This document shows positions 18,390 through 29,000 of a stretch of DNA of 64,000 nt, in pieces. How positions within the stretch are numbered: the stretch's first letter is position 1; each line of letters opens with the position of its first letter. Made by a program: the position numbers and the translations under genes. The notes under the pieces were generated by a model. That model was given only the letters and a program-made list of their open reading frames with translations, ran no database searches and was not told where the DNA came from. Location: the NCBI GenBank assembly GCA_032718475.1, contig JAUCBJ010004402.1, forward strand, positions 1 to 64,000, given 5' to 3'. The stretch comes from Nemertoderma westbladi (Eukaryota; Xenacoelomorpha; Nemertodermatida; Nemertodermatidae).

Positions 18390-21300
18390 TCATTCGAACT
18401 CACTGTGTAACAAGATGTGATGTTTCGCGCCACACTTTGCACACTTTACGTCGGAGTAACAGGTTCGCCGTTGGTGTCCTGATCTGAGGCAATTATAGCA
18501 TAACCGCTTATTCCACAGGACTGCACGTCTGTCTACAAGGGATTTCTTTAGAAATTCAGCACACGCACTCAAACGGTGGGGCCCGTCGCACAGCTCACAT
18601 TTTGGTTTGATGTTACTCACTTTACCTTGGGTAACGTTATGCACTCTCGTTCTTTCTTCGGGCTTTCTTCCGTGAATTCTCTTAGGAGACGTAGGAGGAG
18701 TTGTTGTTACCTGTTCTCTCCTGTCACTGGTTCGAAACTTGTATTTACTTACGTCTTTATAGGTCTTGTTGTCATAGTAAGATTTTGCTGTGTCTTTCCC
18801 GCTGTCCTCTTCTTGAGAAGCTTGGCTTTCGCCGTCGTCAGTATAATACACTGGTATGACTCTTCTCCTAGAAACGGGTTTCTCACTTACCTTATTTTCC
18901 GATGTTTTTTCTCTGGACTGCTTGATGAGTTGTAGTTTTACTTCACCATCTAAAAAGGACATGAGATCAGCCATGGTAGGGCTTCGTCGTTGCTGCTCAT
19001 TCATATACAACACTTTCTTGTCCCAGCGTGTACATACTCCACCCTTTGGTAAAGTAGAGACTACTGCTCCAATAACCATGGAACTCTGATATTCATGAGA
19101 CTTACCTAACCAGTCCAATTGTCTGCAGATCTCCTGAATCTCATCGGAAAACTCTATAATCCCGCTACTAAGGAAGTTTCGGGGGGCTACTAATTTTGCA
19201 TACAAATACTTAGCTATGTTATCCTTGTTACCATACCTGATGTTTAATGTATCCCAAACTTGTCTTAATCCTTCTGGATGTCCAATAAACTTTAACGCCA
19301 TTAACTTGGGAGGTCCTTCCAAGCACTTGATGAGGAACCTAAGTTTCTCTCCATTAGATAGCACAGAGTTCTGTATGCTGTCTTTGTAATATTCGTTGAA
19401 AGGTAACCATTTCATCTCATCTCCATTGAATTTGACGATCTCTCCCACTTTGACCGCTTGGCGGGCTTCTGTTCTAGCCATCTGACGCGTAAAGCTTTCT
19501 TGGGCCATCGTGTTATTTAATATCGAATTATCGGTATATAAATTTCTCGGATCATTATCAGGTCTATAGGGAATATCATTAACAACAGGTCTATAATCAC
19601 CCTTAATAGGGTTTGCTATAGGAGTTTCTACTTCACTAGCAGTATAGATGCGTGTAGGCTCCACACCTTGCGCATGTAATACTTCAGACCTAACAGGTTG
19701 ACACAATGTTACAGGGGGTATTGGTATCGCTTTTTGTATATTGACTAATATGTCGCGTTCTAGAGCGATACTTTGCTGCACTTCTTGCAATTCGGCCCTA
19801 CCTTCCCTTACTGTTCCCTTAAGTTGGTGGACAGTCTCCTGCATCTGTCCGAGCAGGAGATTCATCCCCCGCCGTCCCTCCTCTACCCACTCGACCGCCG
19901 AAGCGGGAGTCGCCAACATTGTAGCGGGCTGACGCGGGACGACGGGAGACAAATCTTTGATTTCTCTCTCAGCTTCCAGGACAGGGATATTCTCATGGAC
20001 TGTTCTACCGGGTACAGGCAGTGTAGTACTGTGTAGAGGGAATTTAGAGTTAAGCTCTGGAAGTACAGGGGTCTCTAGCACAGGAGTGGCTTTGGGAACG
20101 ACAGGCCTAATTATTTCAGGCTCATCAACTATTGTAGGGAGTCTTTTGACCTGAATAATTTGTTCTGTGGGTTCTGTACTACCTAAGTCTGTGCTAGTTA
20201 GTTGTCTTCTAACCGCCGGGGGCGAATCAGGCAATTTGTGGCGGTGAGATGTTTTTCTACGCCTGCTTAGACGAGATCTATTTCCTCCGCCTTCAGGATC
20301 GGTGGTTTCGCTTTCCTCCGATGATGTGTATCCCTGGCGTTTTGGAGTAGATTGTCTCATCATCTGCATTCGACTAGCAGTTAACTGTTTATTTATGTTG
20401 TCTTGCGTCTCTTGCAGATTTTCCAACTCCAGTTGGGTAGTCTGCTCAGACGCTCTCCGTTCTGCTTCTGCCACTGCCTTTGCCGCCTTTCTTTCCGCCT
20501 CTACTTCTGCCATTGCTATTGCCGCTGCCTTTCTTTCTGCTTCTGCTTCTGCCACCGCTGCCTTTCTTTCTTCTTCTGCTTCTGCCACCGCTGCCTTTCT
20601 TTCTACTTCTGCTTCTGCCATGGCCGCCACCTTTTGTTCCTCTATCCGTCTTTTCTTTACTTGTTCTTCTTGGACTCTAGCGAGGCGGAGTTTTTCATCA
20701 AATTTAGCTTGGTTTGCAGCTAACATTTCCGCATCGATTGAGTCCAACACAAGCTTGGTTCCTTCACTATTAGGGGAAAGTCCAGACAGCCGTCTCCTCA
20801 ACTCTTCATCACCCAAGAAGCGTTGATAGTCTGACAGATAGATGTCTATGGCGTCTCTCGAGGGCGGCTTCTCTGCTGCTGTCTCTTCGCTTTCCACTTG
20901 AGAAAGGGTGGCATCGGTTGGTTCTTCATAGGTTGGTCTCTCAGCCAGCTGGGATTTCCACTGGGCCGTTTCTTGAACTTTGAGACCTACCCGCTGGAAC
21001 CAAGTCTTGACAGCAACCTGCAGCGACGTGTCCTGTCTTCTTTTGGAAGTTTCCTCAAAGGCTGATAGGATTAGTCTAATGCGTAGGGTTCTTTCACGTA
21101 CTTGATAAAGCAGCTCTTCCTGCTCTTGAGGTCCTTGGGGTTGTCGAAACAATTGTTCTTCCAATCTCTCTAAGGAGCCGAAGAATCCCTGCACATATCC
21201 TGCTGCCGACCTCTTCCAAACAGCTGGATCCATCGTATCTTTAGCCACTCCCATCCTGTGTATATCTTCCCAAGTAGCTTCGGACAAATCTAACGGGAGT

Positions 21301-21812
21301 CCGGGTCTGGGAAAGTTCCATTGTGACTCGACAATAGAGATCAATTCTTCCCTGGCGTATCCCACATAACTATCTTGGGTCGCTCGCTTACTTCTCGCCC
21401 AATCGGCTTGATGTTCCTCCACCGCAATCAATATTGTAGTTAGCACTGCGGCAGGAAGGGTGAGAAGGGGATCCGAGTAGGCTGTAGCCGCCATCTGCAC
21501 TCTGCGTTCGGGGGTCAGCTCTACAGTATCCGAACTACTGGAGCTATCGGGTCGCTGGGAACGAGTTTCTTGACTAGGCTGTTGCTGCTGCTGGACAGCT
21601 GCTTCCTGGTTCCGTTTGACTTGGGCCCGAGTGCCGATGATAGACCTACGGTGTTGGATTAGCTTAGGGTCTGATACTACTACTGGAGGGATGACCTTTC
21701 TTTCAGTAGGAGGTGAGCTGAACTCCTTTCTTAATCGCTCCACGCTCCTATCTGTGTCACAGGTGGTTGTATCGATTAGACTGTCTGACAGGTTTTGCTG
21801 GGTGTCAGACAT
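18390..21812 (-). CDS. gag: BEL/Pao Gag polyprotein
   Basis: 1,140 residues, intact, ending at UGA 18390-18392; builds the virus-like particle and packages element RNA. The N-terminal ~390 residues are charged and Ser/Gln-rich with no recognised fold. At about 395-475 there is a long Ala/Glu/Lys/Arg coiled-coil with near-perfect 11-residue (33-bp) repeats of the type ERKAAVAEAEE. The centre-right part (about 790-950) is a DUF1759-like capsid region: VKFNGDEMKWLPFNEYYKDS, then LIKCLEGPPKLMAL and LRQVWDTLNIRYG. The C-terminus (about 1072-1136) has the BEL/Pao-type array of Cys/His knuckles: CELC...H...C, LCYNCLRSGHQRRTC and CAKCGAKHHILLH. Length is greater than usual for the family because of the N-terminal extension and coiled coil. 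The reading frame has no damage, unlike pol. Confidence 0.92.
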   Translation of the reverse strand: MSDTQQNLSDSLIDTTTCDTDRSVERLRKEFSSPPTERKVIPPVVVSDPKLIQHRRSIIGTRAQVKRNQEAAVQQQQQPSQETRSQRPDSSSSSDTVELTPERRVQMAATAYSDPLLTLPAAVLTTILIAVEEHQADWARSKRATQDSYVGYAREELISIVESQWNFPRPGLPLDLSEATWEDIHRMGVAKDTMDPAVWKRSAAGYVQGFFGSLERLEEQLFRQPQGPQEQEELLYQVRERTLRIRLILSAFEETSKRRQDTSLQVAVKTWFQRVGLKVQETAQWKSQLAERPTYEEPTDATLSQVESEETAAEKPPSRDAIDIYLSDYQRFLGDEELRRRLSGLSPNSEGTKLVLDSIDAEMLAANQAKFDEKLRLARVQEEQVKKRRIEEQKVAAMAEAEVERKAAVAEAEEERKAAVAEAEAERKAAAIAMAEVEAERKAAKAVAEAERRASEQTTQLELENLQETQDNINKQLTASRMQMMRQSTPKRQGYTSSEESETTDPEGGGNRSRLSRRRKTSHRHKLPDSPPAVRRQLTSTDLGSTEPTEQIIQVKRLPTIVDEPEIIRPVVPKATPVLETPVLPELNSKFPLHSTTLPVPGRTVHENIPVLEAEREIKDLSPVVPRQPATMLATPASAVEWVEEGRRGMNLLLGQMQETVHQLKGTVREGRAELQEVQQSIALERDILVNIQKAIPIPPVTLCQPVRSEVLHAQGVEPTRIYTASEVETPIANPIKGDYRPVVNDIPYRPDNDPRNLYTDNSILNNTMAQESFTRQMARTEARQAVKVGEIVKFNGDEMKWLPFNEYYKDSIQNSVLSNGEKLRFLIKCLEGPPKLMALKFIGHPEGLRQVWDTLNIRYGNKDNIAKYLYAKLVAPRNFLSSGIIEFSDEIQEICRQLDWLGKSHEYQSSMVIGAVVSTLPKGGVCTRWDKKVLYMNEQQRRSPTMADLMSFLDGEVKLQLIKQSREKTSENKVSEKPVSRRRVIPVYYTDDGESQASQEEDSGKDTAKSYYDNKTYKDVSKYKFRTSDRREQVTTTPPTSPKRIHGRKPEERTRVHNVTQGKVSNIKPKCELCDGPHRLSACAEFLKKSLVDRRAVLWNKRLCYNCLRSGHQRRTCYSDVKCAKCGAKHHILLHSEFE
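20510..20650 (-). repeat. In-frame 33-bp tandem repeat in gag
   Basis: About four imperfect units encoding ERKAAVAEAEE-like undecapeptides, part of the Gag coiled coil. Copy number may vary between element copies by slippage. Confidence 0.85.
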
Positions 21813-21920
21813 GTTTAGCTATACGGTTGAATGCCTACTGCTATAGTTACAGTTAAAGCAAGTCTAGTAATTCAGTATGACCGTTGGCCTAGTACCATTA
21901 ATTTATTACAGTATATTAGA

Positions 21921-22163
21921 ATACCGGTATACACTTATAATATATAGAAGTATTGTAAACTAGGTTTGTCACAGAGTACCGGTATATAATTTTAGCACAA
22001 ATATATATAAATATATAATAGGCCTATCGTGAATACCGGTATGCAGCTTACACTTATAGTATATATAAGTATAATTATAAACTAGAATTAATTACAGAAT
22101 ACCAGTATGATTTCAGCCCAACTTTATAGAAATAAATATAATAGGCCTATCGTGGATACCGGT
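21921..22163. repeat. Tandem pair, ~120-bp period, in the leader
   Basis: Both units run from an ACACTTATA block to ATAGGCCTATCGTGRATACC, ending at about 22041 and 22163, with moderate divergence. Confidence 0.75.
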
Positions 22164-23094
22164 ATATCAATTATTTAAATAATTGAATTTCTGAATTTTA
22201 AAGGTTACTTACTTAGTTACTTTAACTTACTTTATTACCGTTATTTAAGCAGTAGTCCAACTGATATTGAGACCTAGTTGTTGTATGGCAGGCCTACTAT
22301 TTATAAATCATTTGAGTTGATTTATAATAGATATATACCCGTTTAAAATGGGTTTTGTCAATATTTGAAATAAATGTTATTATTTCTGGGGGAAGTCACT
22401 ACACAGAAGCTGTGCGCTCTCAGTGAAGTGCTACTTATGGGACACTAAAACAGATAATTCTAATTTACCTAAGTTACTTAATACTACAAATTACTTACGA
22501 TACGGGTGAGATTAAATCTCTACTTAAACACAACAAAAATATTACGTACAAAATTTTAGGGTAATTTTACAGGAAGTCTACAAACCAGCCTAACAAAGGG
22601 TTAGAATTCTGGTTATTACAACGGACAGGGTACTACGGTATTTGAAAATAATAAGTAGTAGTAAATATATTGCACTGTCCAGATAGGAAAAATACCACCG
22701 CCTGACGACCTATAGCCGTATCGCTATAGGTACTACGTTATGTATCACGGAGTGTTCCTACCTGGAAGTTAATTACCGCGGACTACCAGATCCAACGTGC
22801 CTATTAACCACTTTACAACACAATACACTGCCTACACACTAATTACTTTCGGAAAGCACTGTACACCAAACCCTAAATTAGGTACAAGTACTTATTAAAA
22901 ACAAATAACTAGCAGTTAAATATACTTGAACAGTTAAAAGAACCACGGCATCTGCTGGAGTGACCGGTGCACAAAATCACCAGTCTTTTCCTACGCCAAG
23001 CAGCCCGTGTAGTACCGGGGTTAATTTAACTATAACGGTATGTGTAATAAGCACAATTACTGTAGGAATAAACTTGGGGACATGAATGTTGCGA

Positions 23095-23670
23095 ATAATC
23101 GCATAAACTCTGAATAATAAATATTACGCTACCCGTACAAAATACAAACCAAACGCTGGCAGACTACCACCAAGCCTAAGTAAACTACAGTATGTGTAGA
23201 TTCCAAAATGGTTAGTTAGTATGCGTTCTAACACGGTAGTACGACTTATTCTTTAAGAGGGGATTGACCTTACAGCTATGGCTGCCCCAACTTACTAACT
23301 GGCACTTTATCAGACAAACTCTACACACGCAGCAATCTCTTCAGACCTAATAATAGCTAGACAACAATCCAGCCTACAAATATCTGAGTAATAACTATTA
23401 CGGTACCTGAACAGACCACACAAACAAACACAGGCCAAAACGCTGGCAGACTACTGTCAAGCCTAAATAAACTACAGTATATGCAGATTCCGAAATGGTT
23501 AGTTAGTATGCGTTCTAACACGGTAGTACGACTTATTCTTTAAGAGGGGATTGACCTTACAGCTATGGCTGCCCCAACTTACTAACTGGCACTTTATCAG
23601 ACAAACTCTACACACGCCGTAATCTCTCCAAACCCAACAACAATCCGACAACAGTCCGGCCTACAATTAT
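23095..23670. repeat. Tandem pair, ~287-bp period, in the leader
   Basis: AAACGCTGGCAGACTAC occurs at 23151 and 23438, followed in both by a long nearly identical block that includes GGTTAGTTAGTATGCG and TTATTCTTTAAGAGGGGATT. The strongest conservation covers 23200-23330 and 23487-23617. A candidate packaging or regulatory module, by position only. Confidence 0.88.
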
Positions 23671-23862
23671 CTGAACAATCTGAGCAGACTTACACGTCTT
23701 CAGCTCAATATTAACTTACATGTAAATAAAACCGACAGAAATAAGTAAAATCTCAATAAAAAACCAGGGCGGCCGTTCCCTGATTAAGTACTAAGACCTA
23801 CCGGTATACAATAATCAAATCGAATAATACTAATGTACTTATACTGGAAGTACCGGTTAGGA

Positions 23863-23976
23863 CAGTTGGGCCTACGGACCTACAGAAGTACCGGTTCTGG
23901 CAGTTGGACCTACGGACCTACAGCAGTACCGGTTCTGGCAGTTGGGCCTACTCACCTACAGAAGTACCGGTTCAGG
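23863..23976 (+). repeat. 38-bp minisatellite, 3 copies
   Basis: Units start at 23863, 23901 and 23939 with CAGTTGGGCC/ACC and end in the ACCGGTTCTGG segment. It lies about 60 bp inside the 5' LTR junction. Confidence 0.9.
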
Positions 23977-24038
23977 TTTACCGGTCGACCGGTACTTTCA
24001 ACTTTATTGCTTACTGCAATAAAGACAATAACTGTTAT

Positions 24039-25219
24039 TGTACGCGCTTTTGAAGACCTTTAGCAGTTTAACCTGCCAAAATTTATATGTCTTTTGGTTT
24101 ATAAATAGACTTTAGAAATTGACAAATATTTAATACCAATAAACACAACATTAGCAGAAGCCAGCCTAGTGCGCGTCCATTCACCCGCTGGATATACCCG
24201 GGAGACTGGATTCTGAGGGCTTAGATTATTATTGCAGTGTAAGCTTACTGTATTATTCGATTGATCGTTAATAAATAATTTCTGACTAATATTATTCACT
24301 TTCGGGAAATATTAACAGTTCCTTTAGGACGTGGCGCCCTATCTAGGTAAACAGAGATATGACTTATACTAATCACAACGGTAAGTCGGTAAGGCTTATG
24401 ATTCACGTATGAGGCGCATTCTTTAGGAAATGCTTAGTTATCAGTCACAATCATGCACACTACCGGTAACACACAATACTGCTCCCTAATTTGCCGACCG
24501 TCAATGAATTTTATCATATATAAAGAGAACAGCAACTGACTCATGTAGTGCTTATCAAATAGCATTAAATTCACTACAAACCACAATAATATAAGTCGCA
24601 ATCGCTATATGTAACCTGTCTCTCTAACCTGTAGTGTATCAAGAAAATTGGGAAATTTGGGTTCTTTATAAATGTTCTCCAAATAATATTCAACCAACTG
24701 ATACAAAATATGACAACAGTAAAAAGCATTAAGACGGTAGGTTAAGATATGATATGACAAGATTGATATGACTGGACTGATAACAGTTATACGCTCTATA
24801 ATCTTAAGCCTACTAATGTTTCTTCTAAAGTCTGAAACGAATTGACTCTAGAGCCGGTGTTCCTGGCCTAGATAGAAACAACACAACAGTATCAAGAAAA
24901 ACAGTAAGACTGAACACTCCTAGCACGATCGGCCAAATATCTCCACATCGACAGAAAAAATCGCTCTGATTGGCTGTTAAGCTAAACAAAGAACCATGTG
25001 TCCAATGGCCGTTTCCATGTCAGCAACCAGCTGTTAGATGTCGTAATCTGAATCATCAAGGCTAAGCTGTGCCAGGGTATTTGACGCATTTGCGGGTTTT
25101 TTGCCTTACCATGTCCGCCAAAGCACACATACAGAAGAATGACTTTTATGTCCGTTAAAACACCTATAACGGTACTTTGCGGGCGACGGGGACTGAGTAT
25201 ATCCGCAAAAGCTTTTACA
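24039..25219 (-). repeat. 5' LTR of the BEL/Pao element (1,181 bp)
   Basis: Starts TGTAAAAGC at 25219 and ends CGTACA at 24039 on the minus strand. It should carry the promoter and transcription start. A TATATATGATAAA run on the minus strand near 24510-24530 is a possible TATA region, but I cannot fix the start site. It agrees with the 3' LTR at all but two bases that I noticed, and lacks the 380-bp duplication. Confidence 0.93.
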
Positions 25220-25234
25220 GGTAGTCATGGTAAC
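25220..25234 (-). CDS. Putative host exon, 5' part, cut by the BEL/Pao insertion
   Basis: On the minus strand CTCCTTCACAG is followed by GTTACCATGACTACC, which runs into the retroelement at the GGTAG target copy. With 12737-12812 it makes an 86-bp open stretch. The acceptor has a fair pyrimidine tract. See the entry at 12737 for the other half and the doubts. Confidence 0.33.
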
Positions 25235-25674
25235 CTGTGAAGGAGTGTTGTCTGAAATGCCATTTAGATGTCACTTGTCATTTTAAAGTGATTTGTAGTC
25301 ACATCTTGATTGTTTTTTATTGGCATAAATATTTGTTATAAAGTCATTATTTTGAAACAGAGTGGAATGAGATTAAATTGATGAAAAAAAAAATTTCAAA
25401 CATGGGTATATCTTTGGAACCATATATCACCGTTATAACAAAACAGGTTTAGCTCTCAGTATACCAAAATTTTTCAAAACTAATATTCAATAAAATGTGG
25501 CAATTGATTTTTAAAATAATTGTATTGTTCTAGAATGGTAGCTATTTTTCTAAAACATGTCAAATTTCATTTAGCAGCGTTCCCATGGTAACAATAATTA
25601 TATTCCAGAATTTTATGTCACATTTACAATTGTTATTACAGAAGCTATATTTTTCAAAAGATGCGATGAATTTA
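25235..25674. other. No gene recognised; possible host intron
   Basis: AT-rich sequence right of the BEL/Pao insertion with no supported feature. Confidence 0.4.
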
Positions 25675-26092
25675 GGCCCCCCTCACACGGAGCAACTTGT
25701 TTCTGAAACTTGTTGCTGGACCCTGTCACACACAGAAACTTGTTGCTGCAACTTGTTTCCGAAACTTGTTTCTGTGTGTGAGGACTCCAGCAACAAGTTT
25801 CTGCAACTTGTTTCCGCAACTTATTTCTGTGTGTGAGGAGTCCAGCAACAAGTTGCTGGAAGTTATATTCCCAGCAACTTTTTTAAAAACGTTTATTACA
25901 TTCCATTTTGATACTAGCTAATATTAGATAATTTGAGTGATGTGATATTATATACAAATGACTGGACATGTTAGCTATTTATTTGGAAATAATTGTTATT
26001 TTCTTCAGCAACAAGTTTCTGTGTGTGAGGGGGTCTAGCAACAAGTTTCAGAAACAAGTTGCAGAAACAAGTTGCTCCGTGTGAGGGGGGCC
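25675..26092. mobile_element. MITE with GGCCCCCCTCACAC termini
   Basis: A 418-bp element with terminal inverted repeats of more than 30 bp: GGCCCCCCTCACACGGAGCA at 25675 and its exact complement ending at 26092. TA lies directly outside each end, a possible TA target duplication. Inside, CAACTTGTTTCTG and its complement recur many times in both orientations, so most of the left third can fold on itself. No coding capacity. A TA target would fit Tc1/mariner-like mobilisation, but the termini are not diagnostic. Confidence 0.82.
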
Positions 26093-29000
26093 TAATATTG
26101 AGTTATTAGAATACTACAGCATGTTTGTTGTTTTAACATTTCCATGACAACATTTTTACCATTTTTACTGTAAAAATAAAAAAGAGAAAATGAAGTATAG
26201 AGTATAGAATTAACGCAACTGTCTCATTTGTGTGATTTTTTAGCCAAACAAATTGACCCCTAAAAAAGATTGCGATTGAGTGTAAACTTTCCCACAACTA
26301 ATATTGTTTATAGTTATTCCTTATTGTACAGTTGGTTGTTTAGTATAAGTTGTTCTTATAAATAGATTCACAAGCATCATATCATAGCGCATCGGGCATT
26401 ACTGAAATAGAAGTGCACTATGGCTGGCACTTAAACTTTTCGACTGACACATTGGCCATTTTTGAAAATACCACAATTTTATAAACCTTGCCAGTGAAAT
26501 CAGCACTTTCTAAAACACCAGTAGCCAAACTATAAGGCCAAATTACCACTTTTGGCTATTTGAAAATTTCGAGCTACTTGTAATTTTGGTGCTCTTTTGG
26601 TGTCTATTATAAAATAAACAATGAAGGTTTTATTCTAATTTCGCTTTCGATTACTAAGAATTAATTCGACTAACCAAGAAAGCATATGGTTTAATGGTTA
26701 TACCGAAGTCTTGATGTATTTTGAGCAATTTTATCAATTGCGTAAAGTGCTGATATGGTATGGGTGCCAGGAACTCCTCATATCTCGAAAACTACTGGAG
26801 CTATTAAATTTTTATTTATCTCATCTGAAAGAGGATATAATCACAGTAATATATAATCTTCAGTAGTAAGATATAATCATCATAGAGTTAGGGACAAGTA
26901 CTTTCGACGCGCTAGACATACTGTTACAGGGGTTCTATCTAAGAGAAATAATTCTAAATTACAGACTTTTTGCGGGCTTTACGGGCTTTACAGCAGCTTG
27001 GCGGGTCGTAGTAGGTCTGATGGTGCATCGCGATGGCTCAAAATTTCAACCCTCTTGGGATCCGTGAAGATATAGATGAAATTTATAGAAATTTTTTTGC
27101 CTAATTTTTTTTACCATTTGGCAACTTTTGTGCACCGGTAGAAATCGAAAAAACTAAAAAACGCACCGCCAGGGTTTTTTCTAAATATGTTAGTGAAATT
27201 TCTAAATGAAAATAGCGATTTCTAAATTTTTTAAACTTTTTTAGAAATATTTCTAAAACTAAATATTGAAAACAACAAATTTCAAAATATAAACTTTACA
27301 ACAGCGTTTGAAATAAAATACCTTTCAATACAAATTTATCATTAACCAAATTTAATTATAATTAATGTTTTCTCATTGGGGTCATTCACCAAAGTCGAAA
27401 ACTTGAATCTCTAAATCTGATTCATCTCTATCAGTTTCATTTGTACTAACTCATAATATCAAATACACTCGTTTGTAGTACCGGTAGCGGTATTGTTTCT
27501 AAGTAAGTAGATTGAAATAGACTGAGTTCAATTATTACAGTAATAATAGTGTTTCACTGACATTCCATTAATTTATTAGACTTCTCAATTTGAAAGACAA
27601 TCTGTAAGGCACTTATTGTACTGTCAACACCCAATGATGTGGAATATTAATTCCTTCACAATAAATTAATGGTTTCAGTTTGCCAAAGCTGTACTAAATA
27701 TGGTAGAAGGCTATAATTAGTTTTTTAATTTATCGATTTATAGTACAGTTATACTAGTTATAGTTAGGAAACTACAGTTTATCTGGTCTAGTATCTTTCC
27801 ATCAATCAGTGTTGTACCACTGATAATATACACTGTACCAGAAATATATACCACTGATAAAACGAAAATTGATTTTCCACAAATCAGACCCGGCAAGTAT
27901 CCAGATTTAAGCTAGTCGGCTAGCGAGCAGAGAAGCAAACAGCCTAACAGTCCACGGTCGGGAGCCGAGCCAACCAACTCCCGTCACACCCCATGTATGA
28001 AAGGAAGAGTGAACCCACATAAATAATAAATAAAAGTTGGAAATCTTTAAACGTATAATAATAATCATCAAATATAGCGGAATTAAATCCAGACTGAAAG
28101 TCTAGAACGACGCAACACCATACCAACAGAAAAGCCGAGAAATTTAAACAACCAATAAAATAAAATTTTATTATAAAAAGACAGGAATATCATATTCGCA
28201 ATTTAAACACAAGATATCGGACAATAATGATACCTACAATTAATTTCGTAGAATCTGGAAATAACGATATGAGAATTAGTTTTGGTACTGATTCTAATGT
28301 ATAATAATTTGCTAAGTATTAAAATAAATAATTAAATAAATAGGTTTCCTTTGTATATTGTTTGGGAAGTAGGAAGGGAAATTTATGAGCTAAATTCTTT
28401 AGTCAAAAAAATTCGAGACATTTTAAATAATCCCCCACCAAGACGAGCTATCCCTTATAACTACACCAATTATTAATAAATATAACTACCGTTTGTCTAA
28501 ACAAACAATCAGTACGGGACGTTAAAATATGGGAAGATGATGTTTAATTAATCATTGTAGCAACGCACAATTATTTCGACAGATAGGCTCACTAAATAAA
28601 TAGTGAAAAATGGGGCAATATGGCTTGCGATATTAGCATCAGCTGTCCGGTAATTAATAGTAACCTACTGCAGTACTAACTAGTGTTACTAGAACTAGAA
28701 ATCTAAACACTAGTAGCCTTGTACCAAATCGGGCCCCTTACTAGTGTGCGTGGGAACTCGGTTAACTTGTGAGATATGTTGAACAGCAATTAATCTGATT
28801 GTTTTAAGTGTTACATTCCTTAATAATGGACCCATTCCACTCATAGACACTATCATTCCACTCGCTATTACACTGAACACAAGTCACTGCGGAGATGTGC
28901 CGCTATTTACCTTTTTTTATTTTCTATTTAACGTAAAACTTTATACTTTATATTATCGAATCTTCCGAGTCTGACAAACCCGTAATGGTTTCAGATTTAT

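Larger units (their letters stand above)
21813..24038 (-). other. 5' leader of the BEL/Pao element
   Basis: A 2.2-kb untranslated leader between the 5' LTR and gag, unusually long. It contains three sets of direct repeats (about 21921-22163, 23095-23670 and 23863-23976). The internal sequence directly after the 5' LTR reads ATAACAGTTATTG on the minus strand and does not start with the usual TGG of a tRNA primer-binding site, so the primer is unclear. Short TAGGCCTAT and ACCGGTAT words recur through it. Confidence 0.65.
12813..25219 (-). mobile_element. BEL/Pao LTR retrotransposon, complete ends, defective pol
   Basis: A 12,407-bp element read on the minus strand: 5' LTR 24039-25219, leader with repeats, gag, in-frame UGA, protease, a pol remnant, a non-coding stretch, an unidentified third ORF, a short purine-rich tract, then 3' LTR 12813-14373. 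The LTRs begin TGTAAAAG and end CGTACA, and a 5-bp duplication GGTAG flanks the whole. Family assignment rests on the Gag (DUF1759-like core plus three-part zinc knuckle), the DSGS protease of the DUF1758 type, and a pre-integrase NPADIASRG segment. Reverse transcriptase, RNase H and the integrase core are missing, so it must have moved with proteins supplied in trans. The two LTRs look nearly identical, suggesting a recent insertion. Confidence 0.93.

Noticed and set aside
20302-20826. Ser/Ala-rich plus-strand frame of 174 codons, and two Leu/Phe-rich companions
   Set aside because: They are the antisense of the Gag coiled-coil repeat; the minus-strand frame is 1,140 codons with recognisable domains.
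24020-24038. Canonical tRNA primer-binding site next to the 5' LTR
   Set aside because: The internal sequence does not begin with TGG and I could not match it to a tRNA 3' end with confidence.
25585-25921. Cys-rich small frames on both strands
   Set aside because: They come from the CAACTTGTTTCTG repeats inside the MITE.
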